The notes beneath the pieces were generated by a model, which worked only from the letters and a program-made list of their open reading frames with translations, did not search any database and had not been told where the DNA came from. This document shows, piece by piece, positions 23,472 through 32,424 of a stretch of 43,055 nucleotides of DNA. A program made the translations under genes and the position numbers. Within the stretch, counting starts at the first letter, position 1. Each line of letters begins with the position of its first letter. Location of the stretch: assembly GCA_013286985.1 (NCBI GenBank), contig JABDEQ010000014.1, positions 1 through 43,055 on the forward strand. The letters are read 5' to 3'. The stretch is from Bacteroidota bacterium. Its GTDB lineage: Bacteria; Bacteroidota; Bacteroidia; Sphingobacteriales; Sphingobacteriaceae.

Positions 23472-24470
23472 TTAATTGGGTAACTCGCTTATTTTTACAA
23501 CCAGATCAGCAAGCCGGCTTGAATACCCCATTTCATTATCGTACCAGCCTACCACTTTTACCAGGCCACCAACGATAGAGGTTAGTTTGGAATCAAAAAT
23601 GCAGCTGTGCGTATTACCTAAAATATCTGTGGAAACAATAGGATCTTCCGTGTATTCCAGTACGTTTTTCATTGGGCCATCGGCGGCGTCTTTAAATGCC
23701 TGGTTAATTTCAGCAACGCTGGGCTGTTTTTTCAGGCTGCAAGTAAAATCTGTTAATGATCCGTTTAAAACGGGTACACGTATCCCGGCCCCGCCCAAGC
23801 GGCCTTCCAGATGGGGGAAAATTGCTGTTATAGCTTTTGCTGCTCCGGTTGTTGTTGGGATGATTGATGCCGAGGCTGCACGGGCACGGCGTAGGTCTTT
23901 ATGTGGTGCATCATGCAGATTCTGATCGCCGGTCATGGAATGTACAGTGGTTATATAGCCATCAATAATACCCCAGTTGTCGTCCAGTATTTTCACCATA
24001 GCCGCCACGTTATTGGTGGTACATGATGCGTTTGACAATACCGGCGAGTGGAGATCAACCAAACCATCATTTACACCCAATACAACCGTGGGTATATTTT
24101 TATCAGTACCGGGGGCTGAAATAATCACTTGTTTAGCGCCGGCATCCAAATGCAGGCTAGCGCCCTGTCTCGAAGTGAATTTACCTGTCGATTCTATTAC
24201 CAAATCAATGTTCAGTTCTTTCCATGGCAGTTTGGCCGGATCGGGCTCTGCCAATACTTTTATGGCTTTTTGATTGATGATCAGGTGCTCCTTGTCGTGG
24301 CTTACCGTTCCTTTAAAACCGCGATGAACGGAATCATATTTAAACAGGTGAGCCAGTGTTTCTGTATCGGTGAGATCATTAATGGCAACTACCGTAATTC
24401 CCTTTTTTTCTAAAATATTTCTTAAAAAAATGCGACCTATGCGGCCAAACCCATTTACAGCAATCCTCAT
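23472..24470 (-). CDS. gap: Glyceraldehyde-3-phosphate dehydrogenase
   Basis: The 332 residues match type I GAPDH. The NAD-binding start is RIAVNGFGRIGRIFLRN, with N31 and D32 in VAINDLTD suggesting NAD preference. The catalytic C150 lies in SNASCTTNN and H177 in TVHSMTGDQ. RVPVLNGSLTDF and WYDNEMGYSSRL are further signatures. It oxidises glyceraldehyde-3-phosphate in glycolysis. The sequence SNASCTTNNVAAMVKIL and some shortened loops differ slightly from the main bacterial gapA, so this may be a second isozyme. Confidence 0.95.
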   Translation of the reverse strand: MRIAVNGFGRIGRIFLRNILEKKGITVVAINDLTDTETLAHLFKYDSVHRGFKGTVSHDKEHLIINQKAIKVLAEPDPAKLPWKELNIDLVIESTGKFTSRQGASLHLDAGAKQVIISAPGTDKNIPTVVLGVNDGLVDLHSPVLSNASCTTNNVAAMVKILDDNWGIIDGYITTVHSMTGDQNLHDAPHKDLRRARAASASIIPTTTGAAKAITAIFPHLEGRLGGAGIRVPVLNGSLTDFTCSLKKQPSVAEINQAFKDAADGPMKNVLEYTEDPIVSTDILGNTHSCIFDSKLTSIVGGLVKVVGWYDNEMGYSSRLADLVVKISELPN

Positions 24471-24487
24471 TTCGAAAATATAAGCTG

Positions 24488-24495
24488 CAAAATTA
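24488..24495 (-). promoter_or_regulatory. Candidate -7 promoter element of gap
   Basis: The minus strand reads TAATTTTG, an exact TAnnTTTG match, 17 bases before the gap start codon. Confidence 0.5.
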
Positions 24496-24580
24496 CTAAA
24501 ATAAAGATGGGGCTGAATTATAAAGAAAGTTTACCGGCAAAAATTACCCGGTGCTGAATGTTATCGGTTGAGCGATACAT

Positions 24581-25687
24581 TTAAACAAACAAATTGCGGA
24601 GGGCAACGCTTGAACGCTCTTTTGAACGAAGGAAAAAGGTGATCATCCAGTTAAACACCAACGAAACGGCGATAATCAATAATATAAGCAGCGAGTTGCC
24701 ATAGCTTTTAAATAATAAAACCATAACTATTGATGCAATATTGATGCTTGTTAAAATGCAGGTGGTTTGCAGATGATTAAAACCCAGTTTTAACATGCGG
24801 TGATGGATATGATTACGATCGGCAGCAAAAGGAGAAACGCCATTTGATATCCTGATAATAAATACCCTGATGGTATCAAATACAGGCCCTATCAGAATGG
24901 CAAAAGCTAATGCAGGTACTGCAAAAATATCAACGGTTGACTTACCACCGACACCCTTGCTTAGGGCAATAAATTTAAGGGCCATTACTGCAGATATTAA
25001 TCCAATCAATAACGAACCGGTATCGCCCATAAAGATTTTAGCCGGGGTAATGTTAAATCGCAAGAAGCCTATGATAGCACCAACCATAGCTAATGAAACT
25101 GCTGCCAGTTCATATTGATGAAGGTAGATAAACAATGCGGCAAAAGTGCCGTTAGCAATAATTCCTGTTGCGGCAGCCAGGCCATCAATACCATCAATTA
25201 AATTAAAGGCATTTATCAATAACAATATTAATAAGATAGATACGCCCACGCTAAGCAGGTAAGGTAATTCAAAAATGCCGAAAACGCCGTACATGCTCTC
25301 CAGGCGAATATTGCCTAAAACAACCAGTATGGCGCAAACAATAAATTGAATTAAAAATTTTGTATTAGAATTTACACCCGAAAGATCATCCTTTAAGCCC
25401 ATTGCAAACAAAATAATGCAGGATGTTAGCAAATAATTTATGGGCAATGACTGATCTGTCATGCAAAATAAAAGCGAGGTAATAGTAAAGCTTACAAATA
25501 TGGCAACGCCGCCAAGACGCGGTATGCCGTGATCGTGCGATTTTCTGAAATGACCCAAATCATCATAAAGGTGTCTGAAACGGGCAACATGAAGGATTGA
25601 TGGTATAGCAAACAAAGTAATAAAGGCCGAAAATATTACTATAAAAATGTAATAAAGAGCAGGATAAGTATGTAAAAAATCCATCAT
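24581..25687 (-). CDS. WecA/MraY-family undecaprenyl-phosphate sugar-1-phosphate transferase
   Basis: The 368-residue protein has about eleven membrane helices. It shows the polyprenyl-phosphate transferase signatures: GIPRLGGVAIFVSF (residues 54-67), the acidic LKDDLSGVN, NAFNLIDGIDGLAAATG, FMGDTGSLLIGL and the HIHHRMLKLGF loop typical of WecA/TagO rather than MraY. Such enzymes load GlcNAc-1-phosphate or a related sugar onto undecaprenyl phosphate to start a surface polysaccharide. It lies at the edge of the polysaccharide locus, transcribed away from it together with the GT2 gene. Confidence 0.92.
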   Translation of the reverse strand: MMDFLHTYPALYYIFIVIFSAFITLFAIPSILHVARFRHLYDDLGHFRKSHDHGIPRLGGVAIFVSFTITSLLFCMTDQSLPINYLLTSCIILFAMGLKDDLSGVNSNTKFLIQFIVCAILVVLGNIRLESMYGVFGIFELPYLLSVGVSILLILLLINAFNLIDGIDGLAAATGIIANGTFAALFIYLHQYELAAVSLAMVGAIIGFLRFNITPAKIFMGDTGSLLIGLISAVMALKFIALSKGVGGKSTVDIFAVPALAFAILIGPVFDTIRVFIIRISNGVSPFAADRNHIHHRMLKLGFNHLQTTCILTSINIASIVMVLLFKSYGNSLLILLIIAVSLVFNWMITFFLRSKERSSVALRNLFV

Positions 25688-25801
25688 TTATATAGTTTTT
25701 AGGGTAGACTTAACTATTGCATTTATCAATCATCGCAATTAACTAACAATTGTCAATTTATTGGAATGCTTATTACTAACATATCAACATCAATTTCCTT
25801 G

Positions 25802-26548
25802 CTAAAAGTACTGGCTAATTTTGCTCAACGGCTTTAGTATTATGGTTAATGCCGGAAGCAAAATGCCATTACGACGCATGGCCTTGAAGTCAAATGATAA
25901 TCCTTTTACGCGGTTGCCAAAACTTTTGTTGCTTACGCCACCGGTTTTCATTTTTATTGTTACTTTTTTTATGTAAAAAGGATCAATCTTAAACCGGTGT
26001 ATAAACCTTAGCATCAATTCATAATCTGCAGCAGTGCCATATTCAAGGCTATAATAGCCATATTTTTCAAACAAATTTCTCTTACAATAGAAAGTAGGAT
26101 GCGGCGGCATCCATCCCCAGTTAAATTTACCAATTTTATATTTACCTGAACGCCATTTGCGGATAATTTTTTCATCCGGATTGATATAATCCAGGTCGGC
26201 GTAAACAATTTCGGCATTTGTTTGTGCAAATGCTTCGGCTACTAAACCTAAAGCGTTTGAATCTGCAAAAAAATCATCGGCATTCAAAATTCCTATTATA
26301 TCACCTTTTGCCAGCCGGATTCCTTTATTTATAGCATCATATATGCCATTGTCGGGTTCTGAAACAAGTACGTTTATATCGGCTTCGTATTTTTTTATAA
26401 TATTAATGGTGTTGTCTGTCGAAGCCCCGTCAATAATAATATATTCGTAATTTTTAAACGTTTGTCCAATTACTGATGCTATACATTGGCTTATAGAAGC
26501 CTGAGCATTAAAAGAGACAGTAATTAAAGAAATTTTGGGGTCTTGCAC
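25802..26548 (-). CDS. GT2-family glycosyltransferase
   Basis: The 248-residue protein is a GT-A fold family 2 enzyme. It begins ISLITVSFNAQASISQCIAS, followed by YEYIIIDGASTDNTINIIKK and the acidic metal-binding NADDF in GILNADDFFADS. HPTFYCKRNLFEKYG and the GTAADYELMLRF segment are seen in WcaA/WcaE-like colanic-acid-type enzymes. It adds a sugar in the cytoplasm to a lipid-linked oligosaccharide. Its gene diverges from the truncated export gene, sharing the 93-base promoter region. Confidence 0.9.
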   Translation of the reverse strand: MQDPKISLITVSFNAQASISQCIASVIGQTFKNYEYIIIDGASTDNTINIIKKYEADINVLVSEPDNGIYDAINKGIRLAKGDIIGILNADDFFADSNALGLVAEAFAQTNAEIVYADLDYINPDEKIIRKWRSGKYKIGKFNWGWMPPHPTFYCKRNLFEKYGYYSLEYGTAADYELMLRFIHRFKIDPFYIKKVTIKMKTGGVSNKSFGNRVKGLSFDFKAMRRNGILLPALTIILKPLSKISQYF

Positions 26549-26586
26549 TTACAAAAAAATACGATGTTTAATGACACAAAAATATG

Positions 26587-26594
26587 TAAATTTG
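26587..26594 (+). promoter_or_regulatory. Candidate -7 promoter element of the truncated export gene
   Basis: TAAATTTG matches TAnnTTTG exactly, 48 bases before the ATG at 26642. It would now drive the polysaccharide genes fused behind the junction. Confidence 0.5.
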
Positions 26595-26641
26595 ACGTCG
26601 TTCCCTATGTTAATTAAACATTTAAAAGCTCCAATGCAAAT

Positions 26642-26866
26642 ATGCGGTTATTGAACTTTACTTATTTAACTGTTGCGATATTTTTACTTTGTACTTCATG
26701 TTCAAATAAGCAATATCAAACCCTTTTTCTGGAACAGAAGTCACTTTCGGATACTACAGCGAAACAAGCCGCCAATAAAAAATTTGATTACCGCATCAAA
26801 TCACAGGATATTTTACAGCTAAGAAATTTGCAAGATCGCATGATGAAAATTTTGGGAACGCGGTAA
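26642..26866 (+). pseudogene. N-terminal remnant of a Wza-like polysaccharide export lipoprotein
   Basis: The 74-residue reading frame starts MRLLNFTYLTVAIFLLCTSC, a lipoprotein signal ending in LCTSC. It continues NKQYQTLFLEQKSLSDTTAK and FDYRIKSQDILQLRNLQ, the opening of the Wza/BexD export family, which normally runs to about 260 residues or more. Similarity stops at about 26835, inside the first conserved domain. The last residues (DRMMKILGTR) are read out of frame from the adjoining glycosyltransferase. The full protein would form the outer-membrane export channel, so this copy cannot work. Confidence 0.75.
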
Positions 26867-27129
26867 TTGAAAGCTTAAGCGTAGGGACGCCGGTATTAAT
26901 TAGTGAGCAGGTTGGACTTGCCGACTATGTGCTTAAAAATAAGCTCGGTTGGATTTGTAAAACAAACGCAGACTCGATAGCGGAAACAATAAATGAAATA
27001 GTTACCGGTAATAAAGCGGTTCTTCAAAAAATCAGAAATGTAGCCCCCGGAATTATCTACAATGATTTTAACGAAAAAAATATGGTAAAAAAATACATTT
27101 CAATGTATAATCAAATAATTGCAAAATGA
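26836..27129 (+). pseudogene. C-terminal remnant of a GT4 glycosyltransferase
   Basis: In a frame different from the export remnant, the sequence from 26836 reads SHDENFGNAVIESLSVGTPV and on to LISEQVGLADYVLKNKLGWI, then ends NDFNEKNMVKKYISMYNQII AK with a stop at 27127-27129. This is the nucleotide-sugar-binding end of a GT4 enzyme, with E-x7-E in ENFGNAVIE. Its N-terminal 250-300 residues are missing. The join lies near 26831-26836. It overlaps the start of the methyltransferase gene by four bases, showing it was once part of the same operon. Confidence 0.75.
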
Positions 27130-27746
27130 CCGAATACAAGGACTACGGTTTTCATCATAATGAAGCAACACATAATTTCGGCTACCAGTTAGAACCGCTG
27201 CTTGGTTTGCTGGATAAGACAAAGAACAAGTATATTATTGATCTTGGATGCGGAAACGGCTATTTGGTTAACTACCTGATAAAACAAGGTTATAACGCCT
27301 ATGGCACCGATGCTTCTGAAAAAGGCATAATGCTGGCAAGGCAAATTAATGCCGACCGGTTTTATGTGCAGGATCTCTCATCAGACCAATTACCTTTGGA
27401 ATTACAGCAAATACCGTTTGATACCATTATTTCAACCGAAGTAATAGAGCATTTATATGACCCGGAGGGATTTATTGATTTTTGCAGAAATGCTATAAAG
27501 CCGGGGGGCGAAATTATGATATCTACGCCGTATCACGGCTATTTAAAAAATCTGGTGCTCAGTTTATTTAATAAATGGGATGCCCACATGGATCCTTTTT
27601 GGCTTGGCGGGCATATTAAACTATGGTCAAAAAAAACTTTATCTAAAGCATTAACCAATAAGGGCTTCGAAATCATAAGTTTTACTGGCTGTGGTCGTTT
27701 ACCTTATTTTTGGAAGTCGATGATTATTAAAGCCCGGCTATCTTGA
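27126..27746 (+). CDS. SAM-dependent methyltransferase of the polysaccharide locus
   Basis: The 206-residue class I methyltransferase shows motif I in YIIDLGCGNGYLVNYLIKQG (residues 36-55), an acidic strand end in GTDASEKG and motif II/III around STEVIEHLYDPEGFIDFCRN and IKPGGEIMISTPYH. The end, GCGRLPYFWKSMIIKARL, is like UbiG-type enzymes found in exopolysaccharide clusters. The substrate is probably a sugar or lipid-linked sugar, but this is inferred from position. It overlaps its neighbours on both sides by three or four bases. Confidence 0.88.
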   Translation: MTEYKDYGFHHNEATHNFGYQLEPLLGLLDKTKNKYIIDLGCGNGYLVNYLIKQGYNAYGTDASEKGIMLARQINADRFYVQDLSSDQLPLELQQIPFDTIISTEVIEHLYDPEGFIDFCRNAIKPGGEIMISTPYHGYLKNLVLSLFNKWDAHMDPFWLGGHIKLWSKKTLSKALTNKGFEIISFTGCGRLPYFWKSMIIKARLS

Positions 27747-29167
27747 ATATCCAATTTTCGTTCATCATAATTACATATAACGAGGAGCAGCACCTGCCCC
27801 GTTTGCTGGAATCTATAGCGGATTTGAACGCTGAAATTTTTATTTTAGATTCGGGCAGTACTGATAATACTTTAGCCATTGCACAACAATATGGTGCGGT
27901 TATACAGCAGCATGCTTTTGAAAATCATCCTAAACAATGGGATTATGCACTAAATAATTTCAATGTTCAAACGCCATGGGTAATTTGTTTGGATGCAGAT
28001 CAAATAGTTACTGAAGGATTAAAAACACGCCTGGCTGATTTTAAAGATGAAGATCATCAACAGGTAGATGGCATTTATTTTAACCGGAAGAATTATTTTA
28101 AGGGCAGATGGATAAAACATGGGGGCTATTCGCCTTTCTACTTGCTGAAAATGATTCGCTACGGCGTCGCCTATTCGGATTTGAATGAGAATATGGATCA
28201 CCGGTTTATTGTACCCGGCAAAACGGAAGTATGGAAGGACGGCTATATTTTAGAGGAAAATTTAAAAGAGAACCAGATCAGTTTCTGGATAAATAAGCAT
28301 AACAGGTACAGCGACCTTGTGGCGCAGGAAGAAGTTGAACGGATGCTTAAAATACGATCACAAACGTTAAAACCCAATTTCTGGGGGTCGCCCGATGAAC
28401 GAACAGCCTGGCTTAAACAGCTTTGGTGGAAAATGCCGCTATATTCGAGGCCATTAATTTATTTAATTTATCGGATGTTTTTTCGCCTGGGAATTCTTGA
28501 CGGGCGTACCGGAATTATATTTCATTTTTTACAGGCTTTTTGGTTCCGTTTAATAGTAGACATAAAAATTGATGAAATTTTGTCAGCAAAAAAGAAAGCA
28601 TTATTATCCCCCGCAAAAAGGCATAGTCCGCTAAGATTTCTGATTTGTTTTATGGTGCTTTTTTTAGGGTTTTATTATTTCAATGTTGTTTTTTTTGGAA
28701 TCACGCAGTCGGGGGGACAGCACTACAACGCCTGGATCGCTAATAACTTAAATTATATCAGTCTTTTACGCCATATATTACTTAAAAGCAGCGCTCAAAT
28801 ATTAAACCTGCTGGGGTTTTCGGCTATTACCAATGAATATGATTTGCTGGTAGCAGGGCATGGTGCTATTCAGTTAATTTATTCGTGTTTAGGGCTTGGG
28901 GTGATTAGTTTTTTTGCAGCATTTGTGCTGTCGTACCCCCAAAAATGGAAACTAAAAGTGATTTTTTTAATAAGCGGTATTTTGGGTATAGAGTTATTGA
29001 ATATTTTACGTTTTATTTTGCTGGCTTTATTCTGGGATAAGCAGCACGATCAGATGCTTGACCACCATGCTATTTTCAATATTTTTATATATTTGGTTAT
29101 TGCCGTTGCACTGTTTTTTTGGATTAAACATGATGACGCACTGAAAAATAATAATGCAGCAAACTGA
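27743..29167 (+). CDS. GT2 glycosyltransferase fused to an exosortase domain
   Basis: The 474-residue protein starts at a TTG that overlaps the upstream stop. Residues 1-275 are a GT2 domain of the WaaE/KdtX type: FIIITYNEEQHLPRLLESIA, FILDSGSTDN, and the metal-binding CLDADQ (D84, D86). From 299 on, about seven membrane helices follow with the exosortase triad: C382 in YSCLGLGVISF, R423 in LNILRFILL and H441/H442 in LDHHAIFN. Exosortases act on sorting-signal proteins at the membrane and often sit in polysaccharide loci. Fusion with a glycosyltransferase is the notable point. No frameshift lies between the two domains. Confidence 0.85.
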   Translation: MNIQFSFIIITYNEEQHLPRLLESIADLNAEIFILDSGSTDNTLAIAQQYGAVIQQHAFENHPKQWDYALNNFNVQTPWVICLDADQIVTEGLKTRLADFKDEDHQQVDGIYFNRKNYFKGRWIKHGGYSPFYLLKMIRYGVAYSDLNENMDHRFIVPGKTEVWKDGYILEENLKENQISFWINKHNRYSDLVAQEEVERMLKIRSQTLKPNFWGSPDERTAWLKQLWWKMPLYSRPLIYLIYRMFFRLGILDGRTGIIFHFLQAFWFRLIVDIKIDEILSAKKKALLSPAKRHSPLRFLICFMVLFLGFYYFNVVFFGITQSGGQHYNAWIANNLNYISLLRHILLKSSAQILNLLGFSAITNEYDLLVAGHGAIQLIYSCLGLGVISFFAAFVLSYPQKWKLKVIFLISGILGIELLNILRFILLALFWDKQHDQMLDHHAIFNIFIYLVIAVALFFWIKHDDALKNNNAAN

Positions 29168-29705
29168 TCTGTCGGCCTATAATAATTCTCCCTTTAATCC
29201 TGGTGGTAATCCTTTAAAAAGGATTTTGTGGTTTTATATAAATGCTTTATTCTTAAAAACCAGCCTGCTGCCTGTAAATGGGTTCAAAGTGTGGTTGCTT
29301 CGCTTGTTCGGCGCAAAAATTGGCAGTAAAGTAACTATAAAACCAGGAGTAAATGTTAAGTATCCCTGGCGCCTTACTATTGGGGATCATACCTGGATTG
29401 GCGAAAATGTTTGGATTGATTGCCTGGTGCCCATAACAATTGGCAATAACGTTTGCGTGTCGCAAGGGGCATTATTGCTTACCGGCAATCATAACTATAA
29501 AATAAAATCGTTTGATTTGATAACCCGGGAAGTTGTTTTGGAAGATGGTGTATGGATTGGTGCCGGTGCAATAGTAAATCCGGGGGTGGTGGTAGCTACG
29601 CATGCCATGCTTACCAGTGGTTCGGTAGCAACTAAAAATCTGGAAGCTTATTCCATTTACCAGGGAAATCCGGCAACAAAAATTCGTCCACGCGTTATAA
29701 TTTAA
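29154..29705 (+). CDS. wcaF: WcaF-like acetyltransferase (left-handed beta helix)
   Basis: The 183-residue protein begins NPGGNPLKRILWFYINALFL and shows hexapeptide repeats such as IGSKVTIKPGVNVKYPWRLT and IGDHTWIGENVWID. It contains the signature GNHNYKIKSFDL with a catalytic His and VVLEDGVWIGAGAIVNPGVV. This is the layout of WcaF, an acetyl-CoA-dependent O-acetyltransferase of colanic acid loci. It overlaps the fusion gene by 14 bases, so the two are translated together. The acetylated sugar is unknown. Confidence 0.88.
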   Translation: MQQTDLSAYNNSPFNPGGNPLKRILWFYINALFLKTSLLPVNGFKVWLLRLFGAKIGSKVTIKPGVNVKYPWRLTIGDHTWIGENVWIDCLVPITIGNNVCVSQGALLLTGNHNYKIKSFDLITREVVLEDGVWIGAGAIVNPGVVVATHAMLTSGSVATKNLEAYSIYQGNPATKIRPRVII

Positions 29706-29721
29706 AACCTGTTTCTAAAAA

Positions 29722-31311
29722 ATGCATAACCCGCCAAGTAAATCGCACCAACCCATTCTTGCAGCCCTTTTTATTATCGTTGTAATAATGGGCATCATAT
29801 TGCTCTTTATACCTCCGGGTCTTTTTCCCGATCCGGCAAATGGCTTGCAGGTTTTGCGATCAATGCACTTGGGTAGTAGTTTCAATACTTTTGTCAGCCC
29901 TGATCAAAGCGATATTTCACAGGATTATACCGAATATATCACCTGGTGGTCGCCGGGGCAGTATTTGGTGCCCTACTTCTTTAAGCTGATTACAGGAAGC
30001 AATATGGGGCATGGCATAGCCATCACCGTTGCCATAGCAGAGTTACTGGGCCTGGCAGGCTTTTACATATTCTTTAAAAAAGTTGGCTTTAGCCCGCTTG
30101 TAGCAGCCATCAGTTTGTTATTTATTGTAGCACAGCAAGCTTTTATGGTGCCATTTGTATTTTATAATGGCGGCGAGGTGTTGATTTTTGCGTTTGAGGG
30201 CTGGTTTTTATACGGCTGTTTGAGTATAAATAAAGCTGGCCTTAAGCTGATACTGTTCGTATTACTTTCGGGTTGGATAGGATTTTTCCTTAAATCATCA
30301 TTTGTATGGGTTTACGCTGCAGGGCTGTGCTGTATGTGGATCAGGCTTTCAAAATTGACTATTGGAGCATTTGAATGGGTAAAAAAGGCCCTCTGGATTG
30401 GGATACCGGCAGCCTTGTCAATAGCAGTTATTTATTTTGCCTATCTTTCAAAAGGACAAAGTCCCGCATCTAATGCTCATGGAATAAAAATAACAGCCGA
30501 AACTTTTGCTTTTCCCCTGGCGTCGCCTTTGCTTTCGAGCCTTTCAATTGACGATCTTTTACATGGATTGTTCTTCCACACCGGTAAACCCATTTTTAAT
30601 CCCATGTGGAGTATTGTAGTGTTAATACTATTAGCGGTGCTGAGTTTGTGGCTTGTTTTAAGTATTGTTAAATATATCCCTAATAATGATTACCGGCTAT
30701 TTGTAATTGTTTTTTATGTTGCAGCCATATTGTTTTTTGGAGCATCTTATATGCGCCAATTATCTATTTCGTACGAAGCCAGGCATTTTCGCATTATCGG
30801 TCTGTTAATAATGCCTGGTATAGTTTTTTTATCGCGTAAATTGAAAGGGGTATTTCGTTTAATTTTCATTATGGTATTTAACATTATTGCCTATACCAGC
30901 ATATTTTATGTAATAAGCGGTTATAAAGCAAATAGCATGGCCGCAAGAGGTACAACCGGCATCGCCCAGCCAAACGTTGACCAGGCAAGTTTAAATACAT
31001 TGATGAAGCTCGATAGAGAAAACAAGAACGCTGTGTTTGTTTTTTTAAGTAACGATATCGGCCTTGAAGTTTTACACAACCGTATTGTCACTTTGCCACC
31101 GATAGGAGACGATCTTAAAATTGATGCAAACGATTACCGTTACGGAGGTTTTGGAGGCCCGTTATTTATTGTTTTACCCGAAAGCTATAATGGACCAAAG
31201 GAAAAAATGATAATGAAATCTTTCCCGGACTACGCGGGATGGAAACTGTCAATGCTTAGTCCTAATTACGTGCTCTATGAAGCAACGCTGAAAAGGGGAG
31301 TGGTTAAATAA
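29722..31311 (+). CDS. Polytopic membrane protein, GT-C-like, of the polysaccharide locus
   Basis: The 529-residue protein has about eleven membrane helices and a soluble C-terminal stretch. The first periplasmic loop carries FPDPANGLQVLRSMHLGSSF with several Asp residues and SQDYTEYITWWSPGQYLVPY. This arrangement is like GT-C glycosyltransferases that use lipid-linked donors. The soluble end (residues 420-529) includes FVFLSNDIGLEVLHNRIVTL. I do not recognise a named family; it could be a transferase, a polymerase (Wzy-type) or an exosortase partner. It ends nine bases before the convergent obg gene. Confidence 0.65.
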   Translation: MHNPPSKSHQPILAALFIIVVIMGIILLFIPPGLFPDPANGLQVLRSMHLGSSFNTFVSPDQSDISQDYTEYITWWSPGQYLVPYFFKLITGSNMGHGIAITVAIAELLGLAGFYIFFKKVGFSPLVAAISLLFIVAQQAFMVPFVFYNGGEVLIFAFEGWFLYGCLSINKAGLKLILFVLLSGWIGFFLKSSFVWVYAAGLCCMWIRLSKLTIGAFEWVKKALWIGIPAALSIAVIYFAYLSKGQSPASNAHGIKITAETFAFPLASPLLSSLSIDDLLHGLFFHTGKPIFNPMWSIVVLILLAVLSLWLVLSIVKYIPNNDYRLFVIVFYVAAILFFGASYMRQLSISYEARHFRIIGLLIMPGIVFLSRKLKGVFRLIFIMVFNIIAYTSIFYVISGYKANSMAARGTTGIAQPNVDQASLNTLMKLDRENKNAVFVFLSNDIGLEVLHNRIVTLPPIGDDLKIDANDYRYGGFGGPLFIVLPESYNGPKEKMIMKSFPDYAGWKLSMLSPNYVLYEATLKRGVVK

Positions 31312-31320
31312 ATGTGATTA

Positions 31321-32319
31321 CTATTTGTTGATCTCTTTCCAAAGCAGATCTTTTAGCTCATTAATGTTTTTTTGAGCTACGGATGATATAAAGATTGAAG
31401 GAATGTCCGCAGGAAGTTCCTTTTTCATTTCCTGCTGAAGCTCATCATCCAACATGTCCGACTTGGTTACGGCCAGTACTCTTGGCTTATGAATCAATTC
31501 GGGATTATATTCTTTTAATTCGTGCAGTAATATCTGGTATTCTTCGTTTATGGTGCGGGTGGTATCTGCCGGCACCATAAATAACAGTACAGAGTTACGC
31601 TCAATGTGGCGCAAAAATCTGAATCCTAATCCTTTTCCTTGCGAGGCGCCTTCAATTATACCGGGGATATCAGCCATTACAAATGATTTTCCGCCACGGT
31701 ATGCCACTATGCCCAGATTAGGGACAATGGTAGTAAAGGCATAATCAGCAATCTCGGGTTTAGCAGCGGATACTACCGATAACAGGGTTGATTTACCCGC
31801 ATTTGGAAAGCCCACCAAACCAACATCAGCTAATATTTTTAACTCCAGTACGTTCCATTCTTCTTTACCATCTTCGCCGGGCTGTGCAAAGCGGGGTGTT
31901 TGACGGGTAGCCGTTTTAAAGTGCCAGTTACCCAGGCCGCCGCGACCGCCATCGGTTAATATGCGGGTTTCGCCATCGGTAGTTATCTCGAATAAAACTT
32001 CTCCGGTTTCGGCATTTTTGGCTATGGTACCAAGCGGTACTTCTAAAATTTCGTCGCGCCCGGTTTTGCCTGTCGATAGGGAACTTCCACCTGGATCGCC
32101 GTCGCCTGCAATTACGTGTTTGCGGAATTTAAGGTGTAGCAATGTCCACAACTGTGCATTGCCTTTTACAATAACATGGCCTCCACGACCACCGTCGCCA
32201 CCATCAGGGCCCCCGGTTGCTGTGAACTTATCGCGGTGTAAATGGGCAGAACCCGAACCTCCGTGACCAGAGCGGCAGCAAATCTTCACATAATCAACAA
32301 AATTGGAACCCTGGGACAT
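31321..32319 (-). CDS. obgE: Obg-family GTPase ObgE
   Basis: The 332-residue protein from the ATG at 32319 starts [20 protein letters not shown], the Obg domain with glycine-rich loops such as [14 protein letters not shown]. An ORF start nine codons upstream lacks this match and is rejected. The G domain follows with the P loop GFPNAGKS (170-177), DIPGIIEGA, and TKSD. The C-terminal OCT domain of some Obg proteins is absent, as is usual in Bacteroidota. Obg works in ribosome assembly and stress control. Confidence 0.96.
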   Translation of the reverse strand: MSQGSNFVDYVKICCRSGHGGSGSAHLHRDKFTATGGPDGGDGGRGGHVIVKGNAQLWTLLHLKFRKHVIAGDGDPGGSSLSTGKTGRDEILEVPLGTIAKNAETGEVLFEITTDGETRILTDGGRGGLGNWHFKTATRQTPRFAQPGEDGKEEWNVLELKILADVGLVGFPNAGKSTLLSVVSAAKPEIADYAFTTIVPNLGIVAYRGGKSFVMADIPGIIEGASQGKGLGFRFLRHIERNSVLLFMVPADTTRTINEEYQILLHELKEYNPELIHKPRVLAVTKSDMLDDELQQEMKKELPADIPSIFISSVAQKNINELKDLLWKEINK

Positions 32320-32424
32320 GTTATAAAACGGAAAGTCCGGAAGCAAGTAAAATCTTCCGGAAGTGAAAAATATGAAGAGAATAGGCCCGTGTTTAGCCTT
32401 TACGTTGTCTTACCGTCTCCGGAA

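Noticed and set aside
26642..26866. Complete small lipoprotein of 74 residues
   Set aside because: The sequence follows the Wza-like family and then switches abruptly to an out-of-frame glycosyltransferase, so it is a fragment.
31961..32266. 101-residue plus-strand ORF
   Set aside because: It is antisense to the glycine-rich Obg domain and has low-complexity Pro-rich content.
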